From Bacillota bacterium (GTDB lineage: Bacteria > Bacillota > Clostridia > Clostridiales > Clostridiaceae), in assembly GCA_023435985.1 (NCBI GenBank), contig JAEZKY010000001.1, positions 1-25,343 on the forward strand: a DNA stretch of 25,343 nucleotides, given 5' to 3'. Positions within the stretch are counted from its first letter, which is position 1. Every line of letters starts with the position of its first letter. Made by a program: the position numbers and the translations under genes. Shown here one piece after another: positions 16,357 to 23,563 of the stretch. Under the pieces are notes generated by a model. That model was not told where the DNA came from. It saw only the letters and a program-made list of their open reading frames with translations, and searched no databases.

Positions 16357-17096
16357 AATTTATCTTTTAATGATTTAAACATGCTAGTTAATTGCTTAGA
16401 AGAAAGATTTCTTCTTAAATACTTATTATTTAAATTGAATTTAAATTTATTTAAAATAGATTCAAAAGTTCTCATTTTATCTGCAGCTTTTTCCTTTGTA
16501 AAACTAAATAGCATTCCTGGCTTGTCCAATAAAAAGTTAACTGGTGCAAATTGAAAGCTATATGATATTTTTTCAAATTCTATTAAAGAAGCCAATGTGA
16601 AGCAAAAATCAATAATAAAATAAATCAAAACTATAGAAATTAACATATCACCAAATGTCCCATTAATATGATTAACAATTCTATTAATGATGGGATGTAT
16701 TATTTTGATTATTGCAACTTCACCAATACCCCAAAGCAAAGAATATGGCACACAGACTCTTCCATGTAAATTTAATGGATCTTCAGTGTAGTCCCACCAT
16801 TTGGTTTTGAATGTTTTTTCTAATACATATCCCGTTATATATTCTAAAACAGATGTGAAGAATGTAGCTAGGAAAAACAATATAAATATATTACTTTTAT
16901 AACTGTTAAGAAAAGTAATGAGAAATAAGACGCCAAAACCATATATAGGGCAAAATGGACCATATAAAAATCCACGATTAACAAATCTACGTTCAACTTT
17001 AAAATAATATATAATTTCAAGACACCAACCAGCAAAAGAATAAAATGTAAAGAAATATATCAAATTATAAAAATTAAAATTATGCATCGTGCTCAA
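16344..17096 (-). CDS. CmpB-type putative ABC-transporter permease family membrane protein
   Basis: A polytopic membrane protein of about 250 residues with roughly five hydrophobic segments. The pattern YSFAGWCLEIIYYFKVERRFVNRGFLYGPFCPIYGFG near the N-terminus is characteristic of the ABC_trans_CmpB (PF06541) family, as is the WWDYTEDPLNLHGRVC-like segment in the middle. The family is common in Clostridia and, despite its name, has no proven transport function. The frame is open to an ATG at 17172-17174, but that start lacks a ribosome binding site. GGGAGGT lies ten bases before a TTG at 17094-17096, which I prefer; an ATG three codons later is the alternative. The C-terminus is basic and cytoplasmic-looking (KFKKD). 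It is alone on its strand and converges on the PEPCK-like gene. Confidence 0.82.
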   Translation of the reverse strand: MSTMHNFNFYNLIYFFTFYSFAGWCLEIIYYFKVERRFVNRGFLYGPFCPIYGFGVLFLITFLNSYKSNIFILFFLATFFTSVLEYITGYVLEKTFKTKWWDYTEDPLNLHGRVCVPYSLLWGIGEVAIIKIIHPIINRIVNHINGTFGDMLISIVLIYFIIDFCFTLASLIEFEKISYSFQFAPVNFLLDKPGMLFSFTKEKAADKMRTFESILNKFKFNLNNKYLRRNLSSKQLTSMFKSLKDKFKKD

Positions 17097-17552
17097 ATAT
17101 ATACTTACCTCCCAGTAAAATAATAAGTATTTGTAATTTATTATATTATATATCAAACTATGTGCAAAGAACATTAATTTAAAATTAAAAATTTCTTATA
17201 ACATAATTAAGAAATTCTTAACCTAAAAGGTTTTTTATTACAATGCTAGGAATTTACAACAAAATAAAATCTGTGTATATTATGCCTCTTGAGGTATAAC
17301 TTATGAAAAGGACTATTTAATTAGGTTCTGTGTGAAAAAAAGAATAAAAAATAAATGATTCCACATAAGAGACTAATACAATGTCACTAAATGGAATCAA
17401 GTAAATTATAATTAAGCTCAGTATACTACCTAACTATAATACAAATGAGATAATGGTCAAAAGTTTTTTATAAAAACTTTTATAGATTTGCAATATATAA
17501 GTAGTATGCATACAAAGATATAAATTTATTCTATATATTTAGAATAAATTTT
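17097..17552. other. Intergenic region between the CmpB-type gene and the Lrp regulator gene
   Basis: About 456 bp without a supported gene. It contains a near-perfect 18-bp palindrome TATGCCTCTTGAGGTATA (17281-17298), a GATTCCA/TGGAATC inverted repeat near 17353-17398 with a long spacer, and a hairpin AAAAGTTTTT/AAAAACTTTT (17459-17481). A second hairpin directly beyond the Lrp stop codon is listed separately. The region also holds the upstream sequence of the CmpB-type gene on the minus strand. No transposase remnant could be recognised. Confidence 0.5.
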
Positions 17553-17556
17553 TTAT
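17522..17556. terminator. Hairpin at the end of the Lrp regulator gene
   Basis: AAATTTATTCTA (17522-17533) and TAGAATAAATTT (17540-17551) form a perfect 12-bp stem with a six-base loop, abutting the stop codon of the minus-strand gene. The T-run is better on the plus strand than on the gene's own strand, so efficiency for this gene is uncertain. Confidence 0.6.
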
Positions 17557-18020
17557 AATGTTATGTTTCTATCTATAGGCTGAGATAAAGAAACAAATGT
17601 ATCGGTTCTTTGTATTCCAGTGATGTTGTTTATCTTATTAAGTAGGACATCCTGTAAGTCTGAAATATTGCTACAGACTACTTTAGCAAACATGGAGTAA
17701 TCACCAGTAGTTAAATGTAATTCTACGACTTCTTTTATAGTTGCCATTTGATCAAAGACAGAATTAAAAGAAGATGTTTGATCAACATATATTCCTACAA
17801 AACAACAAACATCATAACCTAACTTAGGAAGATTTAAAATTATTCTAGAACCTTTTATTATGCCCAAATCCTCCATTTTTTTCATTCTTACGTGTATAGT
17901 ACCGCCACTAACATGGCATATTCTTGCAATTTCTAAATATGGAGTTCTACAATCCTTTATTAATAAATCTAATATTTGTAAGTCTAATTCATCTAAATGA
18001 TTGTTTGAGATTAAATTCAT
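17553..18020 (-). CDS. Lrp/AsnC family transcriptional regulator
   Basis: A 155-residue DNA-binding regulator of the feast/famine family. The N-terminal helix-turn-helix is visible at about residues 8-60 (LDELDLQILDLLIKDCR, VSGGTIHVRMKKMEDLGII), followed by an AsnC/RAM ligand-binding domain (YDVCCFVGIYVD, then LTTGDYSMFAKV around 104-115). These proteins form octamers and respond to amino acids or other small effectors; the effector is unknown here. GAGGTG lies six bases before the ATG. It is divergent from the small membrane protein at 18270, separated by about 250 bp of AT-rich DNA, so it could regulate itself and that gene. Its linkage to asnB about 5 kb away is probably coincidental. Confidence 0.92.
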   Translation of the reverse strand: MNLISNNHLDELDLQILDLLIKDCRTPYLEIARICHVSGGTIHVRMKKMEDLGIIKGSRIILNLPKLGYDVCCFVGIYVDQTSSFNSVFDQMATIKEVVELHLTTGDYSMFAKVVCSNISDLQDVLLNKINNITGIQRTDTFVSLSQPIDRNITL

Positions 18021-18269
18021 TATATCACCTCATAATATTCATATAATATACTTTTTTTATTTTATCAAATTTAAAGGGAAAATTAAAGATAAAACTATAA
18101 AATTGTAAAAAAAATTTTTATAATATTGATATTTTAATAAAATTTAATGAATTTAAATAAGATTACGTATTAATATAATTGTAATGAATCAAAAGGAGTG
18201 CTTGATAATAGTTTATATATAAATTATTATTAACCATATAGACATTTTTATAGGAGGATATATGGATAG

Positions 18270-18590
18270 ATGAGTATTTTAACAACAGTTATTTTATTTG
18301 TATTAATGCTTGCTATTATATTGGCAGCTAATATAGTTTGCAGAAAATATATATTTAGCAAAGTACGCATAAATAAGTGGATTCCTTTAGCAATAGCAGT
18401 AGTATTTCTAATAATTCAAATGCTTATAGGAACAACCAATATATATGTTACAAGTGGATTATCAATTTTAACAGTTTTATTCTTTTTATGGTATATGGAT
18501 ATCATACAAACTGGTGGACCTAAAAAGAAGGGTAAACAAATAACAATTAAGCCAAAAGCTAAACCTAATAGAGTTAAGAAAAGTAAATAA
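18270..18590 (+). CDS. Small membrane protein with basic tail, unknown function
   Basis: A 106-residue protein with about three hydrophobic segments (residues roughly 4-24, 38-56 and 61-80) followed by a Lys-rich cytoplasmic tail (PKKKGKQITIKPKAKPNR). No family is recognised. The Shine-Dalgarno AGGAGG (18252-18257) is 12 bases from this ATG but only four from an earlier ATG at 18262 that opens a three-codon mini-ORF (ATG GAT AGA TGA). The mini-ORF's stop overlaps this gene's start as ATGA, so translation may depend on coupling to the mini-ORF. It is monocistronic, divergent from the Lrp regulator, and ends in a strong bidirectional terminator. Confidence 0.75.
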   Translation: MSILTTVILFVLMLAIILAANIVCRKYIFSKVRINKWIPLAIAVVFLIIQMLIGTTNIYVTSGLSILTVLFFLWYMDIIQTGGPKKKGKQITIKPKAKPNRVKKSK

Positions 18591-18620
18591 ATTGAACATA
18601 TTAATTTGAGACATAATCAA

Positions 18621-18668
18621 AAAAATAACAAGTCAAATAAAAAAATCTTTGACTTGTTATTTTTATGA
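18621..18668. terminator. Bidirectional terminator between the small membrane protein and PHP genes
   Basis: AAAAATAACAAGTCAAA (18621-18637) and TTTGACTTGTTATTTTT (18648-18664) form a perfect 17-bp stem with a ten-base loop. A/T runs on both sides serve both converging genes. Confidence 0.92.
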
Positions 18669-18718
18669 ATTCAAAAGAAAATATATGCATAAAATTGAGT
18701 TAAAGGATATAAAGGGTT

Positions 18719-19723
18719 CTAGCTTCTAAAGATAGGAGAGCTTATGGCAATTTTATTGTTATCTAAGGTTATTTTAATCACATACCAAAGTTCTGTTTCA
18801 ACAGGCTCATGATTATATAAATATTTTACTTTATTTAGATTTAAATTAGATACTTTTTTTATCACTGTTCCTTGAGCAGAGATGATATAAATTTCTAATA
18901 TTTTATGTGCGGTATCACTGGCGAATATTGTAAATTGAAGAGTTTCATCTTCAAGTGGAATTATATCACCCATGAAGCTATTATTTATTGTAAAGTACAT
19001 AGTTAAAGTTTTCGATTCAGTTGAATATGTGTGACGATTCCTAAAAGCGTTAATTAGAGAAACAGTGTTTAACTCTTCTGCAATTATACAAGTTAGATTT
19101 TCATCATCACCAAAATTTAATCTGTGATTATCTTGACCATTAATGGCACCTAGCTTCCAATTGCTGTCGAGTAAGTGATAATAATATTTCTCATATCTTA
19201 AGTATTTGTTTGGGTAGGAGCCATTCCCAACTTCTATTGAAGTTATTAGTTTGTTTAGAATAGGATTATGTTCTAAATATGATATTGTTTTATGTGGATG
19301 ATTAATTGAAATGAATGCATTAGGGTTGTTGAGCATCCAAAGAATTAATAATTGCAGATTATTTACAGTGCCTGTAAAAAATCTGTTTGAGTTTACGATA
19401 TTAATATCTCCAAAGGGGCTTGTTTTACTTTCAAAACCTATTAAAGCTAGAAAATTTTCATGTCTTTTATTATAACGTGCAGCCAAGTACCTTGCGGTGT
19501 CCCACTTACTTAATTCATTTCCTTTTAAGCGTACGGTCTTAGTAAGATAGTTATTATGATCTGTTAAGATTAAGAAGTCAAGTCCATTATGTCGTGCATA
19601 ATCAAAAGCTTCAATAGGAGTACCTTGTCCAGTAGAAAAACCACAATGAGCGTGAGGAATGCCATAGAAAAAGTTTAATTCATCAATATCAAGCTTACCG
19701 TTAAGTGATTTTTTTTTACCCAA
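18719..19723 (-). CDS. PHP-domain metal-dependent phosphoesterase
   Basis: A 334-residue protein of the polymerase-and-histidinol-phosphatase fold, expected to hydrolyse a phosphoester with a multinuclear metal site. Metal-binding motifs are visible: PHAHC (His24, His26), LTDHNN (Asp55, His56), GFE (Glu98), NHPH (His142, His144) and GQDNH (Asp198, His200). The last 90 residues look like a beta-rich accessory domain. Substrate is unknown. The start is TTG (19721-19723), preceded by AGAGGT eight bases upstream; no in-frame ATG fits. The gene is alone on its strand. Confidence 0.85.
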   Translation of the reverse strand: MGKKKSLNGKLDIDELNFFYGIPHAHCGFSTGQGTPIEAFDYARHNGLDFLILTDHNNYLTKTVRLKGNELSKWDTARYLAARYNKRHENFLALIGFESKTSPFGDINIVNSNRFFTGTVNNLQLLILWMLNNPNAFISINHPHKTISYLEHNPILNKLITSIEVGNGSYPNKYLRYEKYYYHLLDSNWKLGAINGQDNHRLNFGDDENLTCIIAEELNTVSLINAFRNRHTYSTESKTLTMYFTINNSFMGDIIPLEDETLQFTIFASDTAHKILEIYIISAQGTVIKKVSNLNLNKVKYLYNHEPVETELWYVIKITLDNNKIAISSPIFRS

Positions 19724-19900
19724 TAATAAAACCTCTAAAAATTATTATATTATATATTATTAGATGAGAGGTTAAAATAATGACAATAACTAAATGTAAT
19801 GTTAAAATAACTTTAGGATTTTAAGGCACAATTAAAAAATAATTAATTAGTGTAGTATAATTGAACATTATTTTTTCATGTGCTTAATGGAGTGGTAGCA

Positions 19901-20401
19901 ATGATAAAGAAATATAAAAATAAAGAGCCTAATTTGGATAATAGTATATATATATCAGAAACAGCAGTAGTAGTTGGAGATGTAACCATTAGAAAGAATG
20001 CAAGCATATGGTTTGGAGCTGTTTTAAGAGGAGATGAAGCGTCTATAGTTGTAGGTGAAGATACAAATATTCAAGACAATTGTGTAATACATGCTGATGA
20101 GGGTAATAATGTAATTATTGGAGATGGATGTACCATAGGACATGGTGCTATAATACATGGCTGTAATATTAAGAATAATACTTTGGTTGGAATGGGCGCT
20201 ATAATATTAAATGGTGCTAAAGTTGGAAATAATACTATTATAGGAGCAGGAAGTTTGGTAACTCAAAATAAAGAATTTGAAGACGGGGTGTTAATTCTTG
20301 GAAATCCAGCAAAAGTAGTAAGAAAATTAACTGAAGAAGAAATTGAAGAAAATAAAAAAGCATGTCTAATTTATTTAGAAGCGAGCAAAGAATATAAATA
20401 G
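19901..20401 (+). CDS. Gamma-carbonic-anhydrase-like left-handed beta-helix protein
   Basis: A 166-residue hexapeptide-repeat protein of the gamma-carbonic anhydrase/YrdA-PaaY group. Repeated [LIV]GxxxxI-type hexads run through residues 20-130, and three histidines in the positions of the zinc ligands are present (His64 in CVIHADEG, His81 and His86 in IGHGAIIHGC). The C-terminal helix begins at GNPAKVVRKLTEEEIE. Whether it hydrates CO2 or has another role cannot be decided; many relatives lack measured activity. The reading frame opens at a GTG (19880), but GGAGTGG at 19889-19895 supports the ATG at 19901. It lies about 120 bp before the CvfB-like gene on the same strand. Confidence 0.9.
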   Translation: MIKKYKNKEPNLDNSIYISETAVVVGDVTIRKNASIWFGAVLRGDEASIVVGEDTNIQDNCVIHADEGNNVIIGDGCTIGHGAIIHGCNIKNNTLVGMGAIILNGAKVGNNTIIGAGSLVTQNKEFEDGVLILGNPAKVVRKLTEEEIEENKKACLIYLEASKEYK

Positions 20402-20521
20402 AATAAGACAAATATATTTGCTTAAATAAGAAAATTAATATAAAATATTTTCTTTAAGATTAAAAATATAAAGACAAATATAATGCAGACGAAAGTCATT
20501 TAGATTAATGGAGGAAATAAA

Positions 20522-21358
20522 ATGATAGCAGTAGGTCAATATGATACTTTAAAAGTAAGTAAGAAAGTAGAATTCGGATATTATCTTGAAGATAGATTTG
20601 GAGATGAAGTACTACTTCCTAATAGTGCAGCAAAAGGACATGAAATAAAAGAAGGCGATAAATTAGAAGTATTTATATATAGAGATTCAAAGGATAGACT
20701 GATTTCTACTTTAAAAAAGCCATTATTGACAGTTGGGCAAATTGGCTACCTAGAAGTTGTAAGTCAAAATGATATTGGAGCTTTCGTAAATTTTGGACTT
20801 GAACGAGATTTGTTTGTTCCTTTAAAAGAACAGAACTTTAAACTTAAAGATGGGAAAAAATACTTGTTTTACATGTATGTAGATAAAACTGATAGATTAG
20901 CTGCAACAACAAGAATACATCCATATTTAGATATTGCAGAAGAAGGAAAGTATAAAATTTCAGATGAGGTAAGTGCAATAGTATATGAGACAAATGAAAA
21001 TGGAACTTTAAATGTAGCTATAAATGGTGAATATAGAGGATTAATATTAACTAATGAGCATTTTGATTATATATATCCAGGACAGGAAATAAAGGCAAGA
21101 GTTAAGAGAATCTATGAAGATGGGACTATTGGAATAACAACTAGAAAGAAAAGATTAGAAGCGCGAAGTGAATTAAGTGAAACAATACTTAAATACTTAA
21201 GAGAGAATGGAGGATTTATGCCATTTAATGATAAGTCTTCACCTGAAGAGATAAAAAATCAGTTTAATACAAGTAAAAATTATTTTAAGATGACGCTTGG
21301 TGGGTTGATGAAAGAAAAATTAATAACACAAGATAAAGAAGGAACAAGACTTTTATAA
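20522..21358 (+). CDS. cvfB: CvfB-type S1 RNA-binding protein
   Basis: A 278-residue RNA-binding protein of the CvfB/YitL family, with consecutive S1-like OB domains (about residues 4-62, 68-130 and 143-207) and a C-terminal winged helix (about 215-278, ending MTLGGLMKEKLITQD). The second S1 domain begins VGQIGYLEVVSQNDIGAFVN, and the end of the third reads EDGTIGITTRKKR; both are typical. In Staphylococcus aureus CvfB influences virulence gene expression; in Clostridia the role is unknown. GGAGG sits about six bases before the ATG. It is followed by a dispersed repeat and a terminator and converges on the spore germination gene. Confidence 0.9.
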   Translation: MIAVGQYDTLKVSKKVEFGYYLEDRFGDEVLLPNSAAKGHEIKEGDKLEVFIYRDSKDRLISTLKKPLLTVGQIGYLEVVSQNDIGAFVNFGLERDLFVPLKEQNFKLKDGKKYLFYMYVDKTDRLAATTRIHPYLDIAEEGKYKISDEVSAIVYETNENGTLNVAINGEYRGLILTNEHFDYIYPGQEIKARVKRIYEDGTIGITTRKKRLEARSELSETILKYLRENGGFMPFNDKSSPEEIKNQFNTSKNYFKMTLGGLMKEKLITQDKEGTRLL

Positions 21359-21417
21359 GTCACAAGAAATTTACATGCTATATATTGAAGACGACAGGTT
21401 TTGTTAAGAAAGTTTTC

Positions 21418-21571
21418 AATTAGTTAAGAGTTAAAAATTATAAGTTAAGAGTTTCAATGAAGAAAAGCTGATAGCTTTTCAAAAAATAATAATTTTTAGA
21501 AATCTCTATAGGGATTTCATCCTGAACTCATAATTCTTAATTTTTAATTCTTAACTCTTAACTCTTAACTG
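21418..21571 (-). repeat. Dispersed inverted-repeat element, copy 3 (opposite orientation)
   Basis: The ends are long inverted repeats rich in the heptamer GTTAAGA/TCTTAAC: AGTTAAGAGTTAAAAATTAT near 21422 and several TTAACTC units at 21550-21570. Read on the minus strand, GTTCAGGATGAAATCCC (about 21513-21529) corresponds to the core of copies 1 and 2. GAAAAGCTATCAGCTTTTC (about 21458-21476), followed by TTCATT, corresponds to the segment at 4138-4163 of copy 2. A perfect GAAAAGCT/AGCTTTTC hairpin and a near-palindrome at 21500-21519 lie inside. No ORF is present. Confidence 0.7.
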
Positions 21572-21588
21572 TTTTAATACTCAATAAA

Positions 21589-21622
21589 AAATATACTCAC
21601 ATTTAGTAAGTATATTTCTATA
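21589..21622. terminator. Bidirectional terminator between CvfB and the germination gene
   Basis: AAATATACT (21589-21597) and AGTATATTT (21609-21617) form a perfect 9-bp stem with an 11-base loop. An A-run precedes the stem, which becomes a T-run on the minus strand. Confidence 0.7.
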
Positions 21623-21625
21623 ATA

Positions 21626-23041
21626 TTATTGCACATCTTTTGATATTCTTGTTCTAAATAGTAAATTCTTTAGGCTTTTCCAGTTAAATGGTATTAAGGG
21701 GAAGAAGTATTTATCTCCAGCTATTGTTTTAGTGCTTGCCATGACTATTAGTATAAATACAATGCCTCCTATAAATCCCCAGAATCCAAAAAAACCACAA
21801 AGTATTAATAGAATCATCCGTGCAAATTTTAAAGCAAAATTCATTTCTATACTAGGCTGAGTGAAATCTCCGAGAGTAACTATAGACATATATAATATAG
21901 ATTGAGGAATAAACCAGCCTGTTTTTATTGCATATTCACCAAGGATTAAACCTCCAATTAAAGACATTGCACTTCCAAGTGGACTTGGCGTGTTTAAGCC
22001 TGCTAGTTTTAATACATCCACAGCAAATTCCAAAAGAATGAATTGATATAGTATTGGAATAGCAAAGTAATCCTGAGGCTTCAAAAAATCAAAAAAAGCT
22101 GGAGCAAAGATATTACCATTTACGAAAAGTAAGTAAACTGGGGTTAGTAATATTGTTGCAAGCATTACTAAATTCCTGACTATCCTCAAATAGTTTCCTG
22201 TAAATATAGGAAAGTAATAATCATTTATATCCTGCAAGAAATCAAAAACTCCAGTTGGGAGGATCATGATATTTGGAGAATTATCTACAATTACTGCTAT
22301 TTTTCCTTCAACTATATGAGCAGCAGCTATATCAGGTCTTTCAGTATATCTTACCTTTGGTAAAGGATTAAGCCAGTTTCTCTTGCACATCACATCAATT
22401 AAACTTTGATCACCAAGAGTTAAGGCTTTTATATCTATCTTTGATAAACTGTCAACTATTAAATCATGAGCTTTAGTATCTGCAACACCATCTATATATG
22501 CAAGGCAGACGTCTGTCTGTGATACGTCACCAATTTGATGTATTTCGCAAACTAATCTAGGATCACGTATTCTCCTTCGAAGAAAAGCAGTATTAAATAC
22601 TAATTTTTCAATAAAACCATCTCTTCCTCCTCTTAAGGTTTTTTCCTTTTCAGGTTTTGATGAATCAGCACCAGGATAAGTACGCAAATCTAGGATTGCA
22701 AACGCGGGATAGCCATCAACATATAGTATTGTTTGACCTGTTAATAGAGATAATATGACTTTATCAAGATCACTTTCACTTTCAACAGATACATGGTGAA
22801 TTTCATTATTCATAAAATCATCAAATGTTTTATATAAATTCATAGTTTGAGGAGATATCCTGAAAAAGGACTTTAATATATCTTCCATTATATTATCTTT
22901 TATAAATCCGTTTAAAAAATACAAAACAGAATTTCTTCCGGCTACTACAAATTTTCTTTCCACGATATCAAAACTTTTATCTATTGCTAAATGTGAATGA
23001 ATTAATTGAATAGTTTCGTTGAAATTAGATGAGACATTCAA
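21626..23041 (-). CDS. Spore germination protein, GerA family, SpoVAF-like
   Basis: A 471-residue inner-spore-membrane protein. An N-terminal soluble domain (about residues 1-270) is followed by several membrane segments (about 280-450). DLRTYPGADS, LRGGRDGFIEKLVFNTAFLRRRIRDPRL and DVCLAYIDGVAD match the SpoVAF subgroup more closely than ordinary GerAA receptors. SpoVAF acts with the SpoVA complex or germination receptors in dipicolinate release and germination; here no spoVA, gerAB or gerAC gene is adjacent, so it is an orphan. The start is TTG (23039-23041) with AGAAGG nine bases upstream; there is no fitting ATG. Sporulation-sigma control is expected, but no convincing SigG -10 could be identified. 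Confidence 0.92.
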   Translation of the reverse strand: MNVSSNFNETIQLIHSHLAIDKSFDIVERKFVVAGRNSVLYFLNGFIKDNIMEDILKSFFRISPQTMNLYKTFDDFMNNEIHHVSVESESDLDKVILSLLTGQTILYVDGYPAFAILDLRTYPGADSSKPEKEKTLRGGRDGFIEKLVFNTAFLRRRIRDPRLVCEIHQIGDVSQTDVCLAYIDGVADTKAHDLIVDSLSKIDIKALTLGDQSLIDVMCKRNWLNPLPKVRYTERPDIAAAHIVEGKIAVIVDNSPNIMILPTGVFDFLQDINDYYFPIFTGNYLRIVRNLVMLATILLTPVYLLFVNGNIFAPAFFDFLKPQDYFAIPILYQFILLEFAVDVLKLAGLNTPSPLGSAMSLIGGLILGEYAIKTGWFIPQSILYMSIVTLGDFTQPSIEMNFALKFARMILLILCGFFGFWGFIGGIVFILIVMASTKTIAGDKYFFPLIPFNWKSLKNLLFRTRISKDVQ

Positions 23042-23186
23042 ATTATATAACCTTCTCTCTTTAATAAAATAATAATCTATATAAAAAATATTTATCCAAT
23101 CTATTTAAGGATGCCTTATAGAGGTAGTATGGCATATTAAAACAAATAGTATTCACAATTATTTTCTTTAATATAAAAGAAAATAA

Positions 23187-23410
23187 GGCACATGAAAATA
23201 AATAACAGGTCCAAGGTTGCCTTGAATATTTTTCATCAGGCAAGGAGGTAAATTGACTTCATAGCGGGTCTATTAGGTCAATTTGCCGATGAGCAGAGAA
23301 CCCAAATCTATGATTTGGTGTGAATCGCTTACTCAGCAAGCGTAGCGAGTCGAGCTTCCTCTAATGGAAAATAGGCTGGCAAATGGACTTGTTATTTATT
23401 TGATTGTGCC
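23187..23410 (+). ncRNA. Putative structured RNA upstream of asnB
   Basis: A 224-nt element, clearly GC-richer than its surroundings. A closing stem is built from four blocks: 23187-23192/23405-23410 (GGCACA), 23196-23207/23390-23401 (12 pairs), 23209-23213/23384-23388 (GTCCA) and 23217-23221/23378-23382 (TTGCC). Internal hairpins are GGTAAATTGAC/GTCAATTTGCC (23247-23257/23277-23287), CCAAATC/GATTTGG (23302-23308/23312-23318), CGCTT/AAGCG (23326-23330/23338-23342) and TTCC/GGAA (23356-23369). GGGT at 23266-23269 could pair with ACCC at 23300-23303 as a pseudoknot. The wobbles are G.U only on the plus strand. There is no coding potential worth reporting. It may be a free-standing ncRNA (the clostridial raiA motif is one family to test) or an asnB leader; a structured DNA repeat is the alternative. 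Confidence 0.65.
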
Positions 23411-23563
23411 TAAGGCTCATAAAGTTATTAAAATAAGAGAGAGAGTTTTGCACAACATATAAATTAAGTCATATTTTAATAATATAGGACATATGATAAT
23501 TCACTAATCCGCATGGGCTTGTTATTTTGAATATGTCTAGATACTAATTAGAAGGTGAAATAA
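23411..23563 (+). promoter_or_regulatory. asnB upstream region with second copy of the RNA element's right arm
   Basis: TGGGCTTGTTATTT (23514-23527) duplicates the right arm TGGACTTGTTATTT (23384-23397) of the upstream element, and it can pair with the same left arm (23200-23213) using two G.U wobbles. GACATAT (23488-23494) and ATATGTC (23531-23537) enclose it as an inverted repeat. A weak promoter, TTGCAC-N18-TATTTT (23448-23477), might start an asnB-only transcript. The asnB ribosome binding site GAAGGTG is at 23551-23557. Confidence 0.45.

Noticed and set aside
17300..17400. Insertion-sequence remnant with GATTCCA/TGGAATC ends
   Set aside because: The arms are only 7 bp, there is no transposase fragment and no target duplication.
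21449..21486. GAAAAGCT/AGCTTTTC hairpin as the terminator of the CvfB gene
   Set aside because: The sequence after the stem is A-rich on the plus strand, and the same segment recurs in repeat copy 2, so it is better explained as part of the repeat.
23061..23243. A 60-codon minus-strand ORF between the germination gene and asnB
   Set aside because: It overlaps the left arm of the structured element, shows no family features and has no convincing ribosome binding site.
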